Source: Patellaria atrata CBS 101060
Taxonomy: Eukaryota > Ascomycota > Dothideomycetes > Patellariales > Patellariaceae
DNA length: 64,000 bases
Direction: 5' to 3'
Assembly (NCBI GenBank): GCA_010093705.1
Contig: MU006098.1
Location: 634,666 to 698,665 of the forward strand
In this document: in pieces, positions 34,808-47,100 of the stretch
Numbering within the stretch: position 1 is the first letter of the stretch
Layout: each line of letters begins with the position of its first letter
The notes under the pieces: model-generated
Database searches by the model: none
What the model was told of the DNA's origin: nothing
Seen by the model: only the letters and a program-made list of their open reading frames with translations
Program-made: the position numbers and the translations under genes

Positions 34808-35861
34808 CTAACGAATGATTAGAACAAAGTTGGGCGTCGGGGCTAATGCCGCCACTCTTTCTCTTGGATGGTGAAGTTTGAGCATACATGATTGATAGTG
34901 AAGAAGTTCCCCTTTAAGTGACAAAATGCGATTTGTTCTAAGTTATTGTCGCAAAAGTGTTGAGCTACGAATGTGCTACCTGATAGAACTTTTACGTGCG
35001 AGGGGTGTGGAGTATGGTAAGGGAAGAGAAATTTGAGCGGTAAAAGCGAATGTACTCCAGTTCTGAAAGTCAAACGCGACATCACGCGAAATAACTTCTT
35101 AGATAGCTGTTTAGTGTAATCCCGAAGATTTACCGGCAATTCATACGAATGTGAAGGGAGCTACACCAAAATTCATTAGGTTATAAGGTACTCCGTATTT
35201 GTAGTTCTTCAGGTCTTTGCCTATGAATATACTATATAAAGTAATTAAATGACCTAGCTCCATAACTGCATAGCCATTAGGACATATCCAATGCTCTCCT
35301 TACTACTCATCTCCCAATTATAATCCGAGGCACAACCCCCTCAGTACGACGGCTTTTTGGGCAGTCAATGGTGTCAAGACTTCTCGGAGCTTATCTCACT
35401 CAAATCTTCGGATACTGTTGCAGTTTTCGGTTTCCGGTTTCCTTACCCTTGGAGAGAAGTGGATCACCAGCTCCTCGAAGTCTAGTTTTAATGCTTTGAA
35501 TATTTCATTAAACTTTCCTTAGTAGTGATAGATCAATCGCCACACTGCTTCTTACGAAACTCGAATTTTGGGATCACCAACAACGCACACCCCGTATACG
35601 TCATTAGTAGTTTCTGGACCTTTTTTTTGAAGTTTTAAGGAGCCGCAGCTCAATAAAAGGTTCTGAGCCCAAACAGTGGAGGTTAATCCATAACGTCGCC
35701 TGTTTTCTCATACTGCATGTACCATAGATGATGGAAGCCATATCGCTTACTCCGGTGTGACCTGAACAAGTCGGATCCACAATGGAGTCCTAGAAAGATC
35801 CAACTATCCTGGGTGTCGTGATAATCCCGAGAATAACGCTTGGGTCCTCTTCTTTGGGACA
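34808..35861. other. 5' region of POB3 and gap before NNF1
   Basis: This stretch must contain the missing first coding exon of POB3 and its promoter. A phase-compatible candidate is ATG 35151 with donor GTAAAT near 35140, which would give a 5' intron of about 330 bp. No other gene is supported. Confidence 0.4.
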
Positions 35862-36647
35862 TTATCTCTGGAGGTCCAATTCGATGTCTCTAATTTCTCT
35901 TCTTACTTCGTCTCTGACTTCCCCAAGCATACCCCCTGCGCGTTCCAAATCTTTTACAACAGCTTCCAGGCTAGACACAAAAGCATCGAGCTCCTTACGT
36001 TGTTCCTGAATCGTACCAAAAAGCTCTAAATTCGCATTCTGTGTGTTATTGAGCTCGGCCTTCAAACCAGTAGTTGTTGATGTGAGAAACGGCGCTAAAT
36101 GTGCGGAATATAGAGGTTCTGGTGGTAAAGTATGTGGCCTGCTCAGAAAATTCAATCAATCGGTATTCCACGAGGTCAATGGTGCTAAAACAAAACAAAA
36201 ACTTACGCAACCGGGGGTGTTGGAGGTCCTCCATTCGCAGTTAACTCGGCGCGTGTTTTTCTTCTCTTCGCGTCCTCGAGTAAAGCGTCGAGGATGTTCA
36301 ACGAGGGGATCACGTTGCGCTCAAGCATTATAGCTTCAAAATTGCTCTTGAGCATCCACACGGTCAGTTGAGAGTTCGAAAAGAAACTTATTTTGAACAC
36401 ACACCTTACAGGCCTCGCCCAACCGCCCTATGAAGTCCCGATGGAAGGCGTCCAATGTCTCCGGTACATACTCTGCTGGGGTAGGAAAACAAGCTGCGAA
36501 GTTCTTGTAGTTGCATTTCTTGAGTGTCGAGTTCAGAGCTTGGTTGAAGATATTTTGGAGAGCTTGCGCGCGGGGTCCCGGGGAGTCGGCAATGGGTGCT
36601 TGCGGAGTAGGAGAAGGCGAGCGACCGGTGGATGAAGCTGCCGGCAT
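35862..36647 (-). CDS. NNF1: kinetochore MIND complex subunit NNF1
   Basis: Minus-strand exons 36647-36405, 36346-36207 and 36138-35862 code for 219 residues; introns are 58 and 68 bp. After a Ser/Pro-rich N-terminus the Nnf1 domain reads RAQALQNIFNQALNSTLKKCNYKNFAACFP, FHRDFIGRLGEACKSNFEAIM and ERNVIPSLNILDALLEDAK. A second coiled coil (LKAELNNTQNANLELFGTIQ, ELDAFVSSLEAVVKDLERAG) ends the protein. NNF1 (PMF1 in animals) joins MTW1, DSN1 and NSL1 to link the centromere to the NDC80 complex. The ATG at 36647 gives the usual short leader. It is divergent from the cytochrome b561 gene. Confidence 0.9.
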
Positions 36648-37390
36648 AACGTTTGTTCTGTGCAGAGAAATAGCTAGGAGGCGATAATCGTAAGTTTGAT
36701 TGCGTCGAGAGGGGGAACTGTGGTCGGGTGGGTAGTGAAGGTAACATAAAATTCTCCTCTGTTTACTTATGAAATCGGTTGAGCTTAAGGGATTACTTAA
36801 GCCCAATTACGGTAATCTCTATTGTCAGATGACGGGAGGTGCGGATGATCTTATCGCGGTTGCCCCAGCTGCAATCGTTAGGCGAGCAAGGTGTAAACAA
36901 AGCTGACGACTGGCCCCACCGACCTACAGCTGGCAACCCGAAGCTTCCAAGAAAATACCAAAACCAATCTACAACTTCCACCACATCACCACTGCCTACC
37001 GGCCTATTCAAACAATCATTACTCTACTTTTAGGACTCTATCTACAATCGCTTTCCTTCGACTGAACGAAATCACACGGGCCTGTCCGCTCGGTCGGACG
37101 TGCTCATTAGGACACCGTCAAGTCAGCCTCATTGTAATTCAGGACGAGAGCGCAACCACGTCACGAACTAAATGTATCAACGACGCAACGACCGTATTTC
37201 GCATCTGTAGATACCTTCGAACCTCGAGCCCGCGCATATTTGCTTTTTGTTTCGTCTTTTCATAGGGTCTTTAAGAAAAAACATCAATTTCCATAGTCTA
37301 AGGGAGACAACGCAAAAACAGGATATAAACCCGCTTTCAGCGATTCAATTCTGTTGCTTTAATAGAGGAATATTTGAAAGCCTTGTTACC
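36648..37390. promoter_or_regulatory. bidirectional intergenic region between NNF1 and b561 genes
   Basis: A 743-bp gap between divergent ATGs. No specific promoter element is identified by eye. Confidence 0.4.
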
Positions 37391-39819
37391 ATGTCAGTCG
37401 AGAGAGGTGGGCTCGCCCCAGCAGGGAGCAGTACATATTCGTCAGATACTCTGTATGTTGGGGATGGCACTTGGAATTCGGAGAGGAACACATTCCTATT
37501 ACCAAATCTTATGGGTTTGAATTTTGAGACTATGCGATATAATGGTAAATATACTTTTAAGAAAAACTTCGTACCGACAACTGACATTCATTATAAGGGA
37601 TGGGCAATCGCTTTCGCAATTTGAACGGATATCATTCGATAGTTAAGGGGCACGGAATTGCTGCTGCGATAACATTTCTTTTCGTGATCCCAACAGCTAT
37701 TTTTATGGCTCGATTCTACCACCGTAATCCACGTATGGCGCTCCGGATGCATATCTGGCTACAAATCGTCACAGTTGGATTGGTGACGGCCACCTTCATT
37801 CTCGGCTTTGTAGCCGTTGGGCCATCAAGAGCGCTCACAAACCCGCATCATGGCATTGGCCTAGCAATCTACGTCTTAGTCCTAGTACAAGCTATCGGAG
37901 GTGGCCTGATACATCATGTAGAGAAGAAGAAGGAGAGATTTAAGATACCTCTCAAACTTATGGTGAGGACAGCTTCCTTGTATAGATAATACAAAAATAT
38001 ATCCTAACCGAGATAGCTACACCAATGGATGGGGCGCGCGATCGCTTTACTAGGTATTGTACAAATTCCGCTAGGATTAACTCTGTACGGCTCGCCCAAA
38101 GTTCTGTTTATTGTTTACGCGATCTGGACCGCTATGTTGCTTCTCGCGTGGTTTATTCTGAGCTATCGTAATCAGCCCATTATGGACGAGACCGGAAGTT
38201 ATATTTCTACCTCACGCACTGGGAGCAGAAGAAGTAGACACAAAAGTCACAAGGGACTTAAGGGACTTGCCGCAGTCGGCGCTGCTGGGGCGGGACTTGC
38301 TGCGCTGCGAAGAAGATCACGATCCCGTAACAGACGAGACGATGAGGTAATCAGCTCAAGACACAGCTCACATCGTCCATCGGATTCTTATATTGCCGAG
38401 GAAAAATACACGGAAGATGGTCATAAGCCGCATACCTGGAGAAATCGATTACTCGGCGCAGCTGCTGTCGGCGGAGCTCTTGCTGCTGCGCGTGGGCTTT
38501 TCGGTGGTAAAAAGAGGCGGGATTCTTACAGCGAGTCTAGCCCATATAACCACCATCCTCTTGGAGGCGCACATAGTTACGTAAGTCAAACGGATTTGAG
38601 CAGGATAGAAGAAGGAAGACCTCCGAGTTCACCTGAAAGTGGGAGGCATCATAGGCCCGGATTAGGGCACGCTGCCGCATTAGGTGCTGGTGCTGCTGGA
38701 GCTGCAGCCCTCACAGGCAGTCCATCCAGACCTCCACCAAGGCGGAGTGGAGCGTCCATTGATTCGTACGACAGTCGCTCCAGCTTTAGCGCCGAACCTC
38801 ATCCACGGCCATCGCATAATGCTCGAAACACCATTGCGGCACTGGGAATCGCGGGTTTCCTGCGCTCGAAACTTATGGGTCGGCGGGACAGGAAAGAGCA
38901 GCGTCGAATCGAAGAGATCCGAAAGCATGATATGACTCAAGAACGGATAGCTCGAGCTAACAGCCGACGACGAAGGTATACCGGGGATGGAAGTCCACGG
39001 CGGCATCACAGGCCACAATCCTACACGAACAGCGCAATCACTGGAAGCAATCCAGAGTTATCCCGCCATACGCTTCGACCTCCACCTGGTAATGGCGTTG
39101 GGGCTTCTACAACTACGGGAGATCCTCCCATCCTCCCGCCTCCACCGTTGGTAGATCCTGTGGGGATGGCACACGACTCCTCCGGCTCTGAAGCGTACAC
39201 ATCTGCTGGTGGCAGGAAACATCATCGTCATCGTGCTGGAAGAGACGCTGCTCTGGCTGGTACGGGAGCTGCAGTGACTGCGGGTCCATCAAATGGCCGG
39301 GATACAAGTCGCCAGCGGAGTAGTGACGGTAGTGTTGCATCGCCGCCTGTGTCAGTAAAAGTCAAAATGCACAACGATGGAAGACATGTCACGCTGCGAC
39401 GTTTGAATGAACAGGAAGCTGCAGCAGCACGAGAAGCGCGGAGACAAGAGAGGCAGCGCCGAGGACGGGCCGGGAGCTTGAGTTCGGATACTAACACAGC
39501 TGACGATAGATGGCGTAGGGCTGAAGGATGGAATCCCGCACAAGGTAGAGCCACTCCTTCAACCGACATTCCGGGACCTTCACTCGGCCCACCGCCGCCG
39601 CCAACACATAATGCCCAAGACGAGCTTCATCTACCTCCTCCGCCCCCCATTCCTGCATCTAACACGGTCATGAGCGGGAGTCCGGGACCAAGTACGGGGC
39701 CTTATGGAACGGAGACTGATATCAGTAATTACGACAGCAATAGAAGGAGACGTCGAGCAGAACGCGCGCAAGCGAAGGCGAGAGCAGCGGCGGGGGGGAG
39801 TCGAGTCGAATTCACGTGA
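37391..39819 (+). CDS. cytochrome b561-type membrane protein with long basic tail
   Basis: Three exons: 37391-37544, 37598-37962 and 38017-39819, coding 773 residues; introns are 53 and 54 bp. Residues about 60-230 form at least five membrane spans with spaced His residues suited to haem: KGHGIAAA, MHIWLQ, NPHHGIGL and LHQWMGRA. This is the fungal cytochrome b561 fold, which moves electrons across membranes. The N-terminal 50 residues lack a clear DOMON domain. The remaining 520 residues are unusual: Arg/Ser/His/Pro-rich, with about five Ala/Gly-rich patches (such as GLAAVGAAGAGLAALRRR and GHAAALGAGAAGAAALTG) each next to basic runs. The tail probably faces the cytosol. Function of the tail is unknown. 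Confidence 0.88.
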
Positions 39820-41967
39820 TTGATATCGGCTGCGCGATAGCTTATAGTTAACCAGCTCGAGAACGAAGCACGTTATCTTCTCCAGAACTCTGTATTATAG
39901 CATCGATGCTTATTATGCCGGCAGGCTGGTGGGGACAAGGTTGATAATGTTTGTCATTTCTTGGCATGAGGCGTTGCGGTGGCGGGGACTTTTACGATAT
40001 TCCAGGTTGTTATGTTCCAGGTTCGGACTGCATCAGAGAAAATGGTGTTTTTGTCACAGTTAGGGCTTCGTATCTGCATTTCAATTGCGTTCAGCAGGAA
40101 GATACGATAATGAAGCAATTAGTTCGCACGACTGAGATCTGAAATTCGGATAACGTCGCCTTTTTACCCATTAATTCGGCCTCATCTAAATGTATTAGGC
40201 TCCTTAAAGGTGTCCGTGTAGTCTGTAGTCCTGTTGGACGCTCTTCGCACGTGGCATTTGCTGACAAGTGATATAGAGACAAGGTGGCCAAGTCCGTGGC
40301 TACCCGGATCTTCGTACTTTGATGCAGATTATCAAATATATCCTCTCTCTATCGGCGCATATACCTGATTACTACCTCTTGAAATGATGACTGGACGGTT
40401 ATGCCCCAAGATGAGAGAAAGTGGCAAGCAAAGTCCCTTTATACCTTACTACGTGCTTAACTGGGACTACACACCAGACAGCGAGAACGGCAGATGAGCA
40501 AAGTTTATTCCAAATGTGCGTCTCCTTCTTCGTGGAATGATGAAATCTCCGCTATTGCGACGATGAGGTCCAGTATCTTGATTTCCTAAATTATGGGACG
40601 TGTAGATGCCAAGGCGTGATGTTGGCTTTTTGGCAGGTTTGCTGGCTCTTGCTTTTTTTAGCGATGATGCTTTTAGGGTTGATCCTGCGATCTTCAGACG
40701 AGCACGAAGTGCATGACGTTTCCCAGCAGCACAAGGCTCAACTGCAAGACCTCCCAATAAAGTCGTTTCACCTTAACGATCAACTTTCGCCTTTACTTTA
40801 ACCCCCAACGTCCGTCCTCACTACCGTACGTGGTCTGCTCTTTATTGTCATCGTAATCCATATTGTGGCATCCCTAACTTCCTAGGTACACTTACAGCAC
40901 GCCGCGGAAAGTATACGTCGAACGGACGAAAGAGAGACCAGTGGATCGACCTGGGTCTACCATGGACCTACTCACGAGAGGCATCTGCCAACAGTTTACT
41001 CTCGGGCTCTCAATTCCTTCTCTACCTACCTGAAGATCGTCTAATATGGTCTGACCCATAGCATTTTGTTTATTTCTAGAAAACATCCAGTTCTGCTTAG
41101 GTCCCGAGACGACGGTAATAGAACGTACCGAGCACAAAACATGATATGATGATCTTTCAACACAGAGAGATGAAAGGAATCGCCATTCTCCTAGGCAGGT
41201 TCTGCCAATCCATAATCTAGATTGACCGCAGCTCACGGGCCTAGCCCGGATATCTGCCCGAGGAACAGTGGTGGATTGCTCTCATTCATGTGCCCAGGCC
41301 AACACCTTTTTTTTCGAAGAACCCTTTTATTTCTTTTTGCTCCTTGCCCACACTAAAAATTGGATGATAGCATTCGTCGAATTTCTCGATAATGCAAGTG
41401 GGAGGAGATTTCAGAAAGCCCCTGTGCGGACAGGACCGAAGTTACAGACCACTAGTAGCACAAAGGTTAAGGTAATGTATGCAGTTCGATATTAAGGTAC
41501 AAAGTTTCCAGTCATGAATAGCCGTTGCAGTATGACCTTCCTCCTTTGTTGGTAAGGCCCGTTCTCCTTCTAGTACTGGCTCAAGCTTTTCACTACTTGC
41601 ATGCACCTCCCCTGATCCTTCAGCCCCGTCGTGTTTCTGCCTGTCACAATAGAACGAACAGCACAGTTTATCATTGGATACTTCTCTCTTCCGCCTTTGA
41701 AGCATGCCATTGAAGCAAGTGGCTTGGCCCCCCATCGGACTCTGCTACCCACTCACCTTTTACGACTCCAGCTCCATGGCTCAATACCCATATAGTAGGC
41801 AGCCCATTAGGAGGTGGAGATGAATTTTAGCACAACCGTTTTTAAGACAACATACCCGCATGAAGAGCAACGTCCAGAGGTCACACACAAAAGCTGAATC
41901 AATGGGTGTGTAGATGTTCTAGGAGGTTTTATGACCTCCTTCTGTCACATGCTTTGTTCTTCTCATC
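39820..41967. other. 2.1 kb gene-free stretch
   Basis: Short open frames only, none with recognised content or splice support. The region is the 3' flank of the b561 gene and the upstream region of the Zn2Cys6 gene. Confidence 0.45.
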
Positions 41968-44121
41968 ATGTCTTCTTCTACCCCTCCTCCAACAACTCCT
42001 CCTGCTTCTACTTCCGTAAAACGAGCCTGTGATAAGTAAGAATTCTATTCTCCCATATCTCTCTTTTCGTTTGCTCGTTATCAAGAAAGCACCTTCGAAT
42101 TGACAAGTTCCGCTACTTCCAGCTGTCACCGACGTAAAGTAAAATGTCTCGGCGAAGGCACAAAACCGTGCAAAAACTGCGTAACCGCCGGTCTAACGTG
42201 CACCTACAATGCAATTCCTCAGAAGAAAGGCCCTAAAGGATCCCGGGCAAGAGTACTTTCTGAACTTCGAGAAACGCAGCAGCGCCAGTCTCAGGCGGGT
42301 GGATCTAGCCAGGGTACCGAAGTCCCTTTCGATATACGCACTACTCGCCTCTCCGGTCTTCTCACGTCGAATCTAATCAATCTTTGCGTCGACTACTTCT
42401 TCAACAACCTCTACCCTTCACATCCATTTTTGCAACGCCAGAGAATTCAAGAGATCATCACTAGCATGGACCATTCTATAGAAGCATACTGTATGGTAAC
42501 AGCTCTTTGTGCTTGGATGATGATACAGCCCGATATGGTCATTCCCCCTAACGTTGCATTGCATGGCGAAGCTGGATCTATGAACGCGCAAAACCTCGGC
42601 CCCGTTCTACTAGAAGAAGTCGTGTTGGTCCGCAAAGGTTACAACTATGTGGAAAACCCGACCTTGTTATCCGTGCTAACGTCCTTTTTCTGCTTTGGAT
42701 GTTTCTTCTGTCTGGATAAACATAACAGTGCGTGGTTTCATCTCATGGAGGCTACGACATTAGCCCAGCTCCTTGGGATACATGATGAGGAAACATACAA
42801 ATCGGGGAGCAGTCTCGAAAATTCACGAAAAAGGAGATTATTTTGGATTTTGTTTGTTACAGAAAGGTAATATCCCAGTTTCTGGTTCTAAAGATAACTG
42901 CGTCTAAGTGGACCGTTTGCTCTGGTTGCCGCGTTAAAATATCTCCCCTTTCTACTCAAGAGACATTTCAACGTTTATATCTTCCTTGATGAGAGGAGCA
43001 GAAGGATAACTTACCATTAATACTTTTCTAGAGCATACGCCCTCCAAAAGCATCGTCCACTCTCGCTCTACCCCGCTATTGCCCTCCCCTCGCTCGATGT
43101 GGATCCAATCGACCGCAAGTCCCTAAGCGGATTCCTTCATCTGGTCAACCTCTATAAACCCTTCGACCACAGGTTTATTGGTCTCTGGAACAAAGTCCGT
43201 ACCGATTGTCTCCCCACATGGCTTATTTCGTTACAGACGCAACTGCGAGAGCTACTCCCCGAGTACCTTGATGTCACAGAGGTCCAGGTGGTTGATCTAC
43301 GAACGTCGCAGCAATGGTTGAGGACCATGGTATGGCAGCTTAGTATCAGTCACGGCTTCATCTCTAGCGTCGCTGCCGACAACGCCATGAATTTCAAGTA
43401 TCCAATTGAGATTTCAAGAGATCTATTAGCAATGTCTACACAGTTTAGTCAGCAGGCGATGGAAGTGCATGGAATCGGGCTTGTAAGAGATTAACTTCTC
43501 TTTTAGACCTCTCAGTGATCGTATGTGACCTAGTATTGCTCGCTACTAACCGATTCGTGAAATTAGGTAGAGAAGTTCTTCGACATCGCTTGCACCCTAG
43601 TCGACGTCATGGCCGTTGTCCCTTTCCAACAGCCCACATTCGAGTTGGGCCCTCGAGATTACCTCAACCGCTTTCTCTCTCTCATATCCAGCTTACGTGG
43701 TGGCCAGCAACGCTATCTGCCCCTCCTCTTGTCCAAAGTTCATGACGTCCTTCCAAACATGCAGCTACCGGCTTACCGCGGCGTTACTAGCCCCAGCAAT
43801 CTCACCTCAAATGCTCGCATGGAGGAGTTATATGAGGACCCTGCTTCGGGCCCTAGTTCGCACTCACCGACTCCTTACGAGAGCCCATCTCAACACGGTG
43901 CTATCCCAATGCGTCACGCGGCGCCGACCGCGTACGGGGACCTCCACTCTCAGACGCCACCAATGACCGCACAGTATGGGCACCCGACGTTTGGCAATCC
44001 CATGTTTCCGGAGCAGGTGCCGACGACGCAGACAACCCCGGGCCAAGGAATATACACGTCCCATCAGCCACAGATGCCGCAGTCGGGCCAGCAACATGGC
44101 CAGCAACAGCACCATCCTTAG
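41968..44121 (+). CDS. Zn2Cys6 transcription factor
   Basis: Four exons: 41968-42035, 42123-42866, 43032-43482 and 43567-44121, coding 605 residues; introns are 87, 165 and 84 bp. The zinc cluster begins at Cys21 (CDNCHRRKVKCLGEGTKPC, then KNC and LTC) and is built across the first intron. It is followed by a KKGPKGSRARVLSELRE linker, like that of AmyR/MalR-type sugar regulators. The fungal transcription-factor middle domain covers about residues 95-450 (FFNNLYPSHPFLQRQRIQ, WFHLMEATTLAQLLGIHDEE, RKRRLFWILFVTERAYALQK). The C-terminal 130 residues are Pro/Gln/Ser-rich, ending in His/Gln repeats, a likely activation region. DNA-binding regulator in the nucleus; the target pathway is not shown by neighbours. 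Confidence 0.93.
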
Positions 44122-47100
44122 AATTGTTTTTGAAGTGGCGTTATGCAAGAGTGGGGAGTGCTTACTTGTTCTCACGCAGAGTCAGGGGCAACGGGGATAC
44201 GAAGAAATCCGAACGAAAGAGAAATGGAAAAAGGGAGGGTACGTGCACAGGACCAAATGAGTAAATGAAAAGGATGCAATGAGCAAAGCAACATGGATTC
44301 ATTGCAGTCTTGCAATTTGCAATTCATAGCAATAAGCAACCATCACGAACAGAGAGGAACTATGGAATATTGGAATATCCCACAGCACGGTCCACATTTT
44401 GCACCGAGCACGTGAAGCAAAAACCCGGGTTGGCTGTTTCTTATCCTACGGTGGCAATTATAAGGGACCTGTTCCCCTTTCAAAGACACGTTGTCCTGGG
44501 GTAGTTCACACACGTGGAGAAACGATACTCCTAGAACAGCCCTTGATGATCTTCCCAAATAGAGTTCCACTAGATTTTCCCTTCCTTCTACCGAGGAATT
44601 CTATTATTCAAGACTTTTTGGTGGTATTGTGAGCGATTTTAATCACTTAAATAGAACTATCTTGTCCTCTGGTAGGGGGAAGCGAGCACTAAGATTCCAA
44701 GATACCTGTATATTAGGAAGCTACTATTACCTGTATATTAATTAGACTTGACTACTCGTAAATGTACAAAAAGCATACTGTTGAATGATTATCCTAAGCC
44801 GGTCGTCATCATTCTCCGATTCTAGGAGTCGGATAAAGATTATTTGATGTACAGGCAAGCTCACCGGATTACTATAGGCTATCACTCATGTAGTTCCAGT
44901 TGAAATCCACAAACGCCACACGTTTAGCACGTCCTTCTGAAACTTTTCTAATGTGTTCTAGAGGCACGTGGAGGAGTACTATTTGTCGATCACGGCTTTT
45001 CCGCCCCTCAGCCTTTTTGCAGATCCGGATGTAGGAAATGTCTCGGGCGGCACAGTGCCGATCGGGTGACGACACAAGCGATCTGGGTACTGCTGTTGGT
45101 GCAGTCCAACTTGACAGGAGGATGATTTTAATTTGCTGCTTAAAAAAGTATTAGATAGCTGACGGGTGAAGAAAGGGGACGATGATGCAAGGCCCTCTTC
45201 CACATACGGAAGGTGAGCTCCATCTTGAGGCCAGAACTTCCTCGCCTACCTCCGCAACCTCTTCCACAAACAACCTTTCGTCCCTTTTTCATCACCATTA
45301 TCCCGTCATTCGTCTTCTTGTTCGATCCCTTTCTTGACTATCCAACCCTAAGGCTACATGATTTCAACTTTTTTTTTAGGGATGTAGATGCGAAATGAGG
45401 AGGCGTCAACTAGTCCTTGCACCCACCCCTTTCCACTATTCAAATTTCCTGCTGTATCCTCCCTGAATTCTGTCTTTAACCTGAACATGACCAACAGGTT
45501 TATAGTTTTTGTTAGCTCGGTTAGCGCTATTTTCAGCGCAATAGGTACTGTATAGTTTTCTTCTACCTCCCCTGTTATCCGCGCGGCGAAGAAATCAATG
45601 GCTCCCCACGTTTGACTACAACATAGGTCAGGGCAGAAACGCCGTCGTCCCCCCCAAAGCCCTCAATGCTGGGTTTCAATAACGAATGAATAGGATTTGT
45701 ATCCACTCTCCACGCTGGCATCGGACGCATCTACAAATCCATCATGGCAGCGGAACTTATTATGCAACTCTGCGACGGCCCCTATCATATACCCCTGACA
45801 TCCTGCTCCATACTGGCATGAGGATCGAAGAGAATATGTTTTGCTTGTGCTGCAATGCAACGTCTAAACGATACGTGTTGCTCTGTTGCTGTTGTTTTTG
45901 GTCAAATATTCCTTGAGCTAGTCTCAATCACCATGTCCAATATAAGGGTGCATGATGAGCTTGCGCAGTTATCGGCCCGATCAGTCCACCAGTTCCTAAT
46001 GATTGGCTCTTCGAACCAATTATACAGTTAATCAACCTCGGGTTTTCGGTTCTGAGATACTATGTCATGTTCGTAACGACGTCTATGCCTTAGAGGCATT
46101 CGCAGCGCAACCATGCCGTGCTCTTACACTACTCCTAGCAGCAGAAAAGAAACCACAGAAAGGAACGGGACGATCCCGTGTCTACCCGGTGCTGATCTAG
46201 CCCTTCCATTAGTCATGCATGGATACCTGTCATATGCAAGCCACAACACTATTCCTCTCTCTCTCCCGGCAATTGAAAATCATTCCGGCTGCTCTATGTT
46301 ATATTATCGTAAAGTAGTGTACATTTCGGCACGGAAAATTGTCCGTATTCCCCTTTCCCGACTATCTACCGTTAGAAACAATTACTAGCACTGAAATTTG
46401 ACTCAGTTAAGTGCATAGCAGAAGTGATTGAATCTCGGTTTTGGCATGTCTGGAATGCGGTACTATTTCTGGAATCCACTTTATTACCGAAGAGATACTT
46501 GCAATATTCAATTACAGGGTCTTTCACCGGAATCATGACGCTTTGTTGATGATGCTCGTCACCGCAGAAGCTAGGAGTAAAGGGAAGCACTCGAGGAGTG
46601 GAGCGAGATAGCTGTGGTCAGCATCATTGGTAAGATAACGTGCAGCAACATGACGTGCAGACGATCATCCCGTTCCGCATCCACTCTAAATCAAGCGCGC
46701 ATCTCGTTCTGGTCTAACAGGGCTAAAGGTTATCATTGATCTAGGACTTCCCCAAGCGCGCATAAACAGGGATCGTTGATCAAGTATGGCATTGAAACTT
46801 ACCATTGCTTCAAGTTAAGCAATCATCTTACCAGAGGACGAGTTTACAACTATGGCAATTGGGCGGCAACAAACTCATGAGAATAATGATCCAAAGGAAA
46901 ATTGTCACCCTGGAATTACAACTGCTGTAGGATACGTCAGAGGTACTAAACAAGCAAAGACTATTCACTGCGAGTATGTCTGGCCATCCATGTTAGATCT
47001 AACTTCTCCGGTTGTTGAAGAACTGCGTGCATAGAGTCTGCTTGCACTGCCCAAAGGAAGTTACGATCTAAACTCTCCAGCTGAACGTTATTTTTTCTGG

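Noticed and set aside
40467-40757. Lys/Ala-rich minus-strand frame
   Set aside because: No true ATG, low complexity, no conserved segment.
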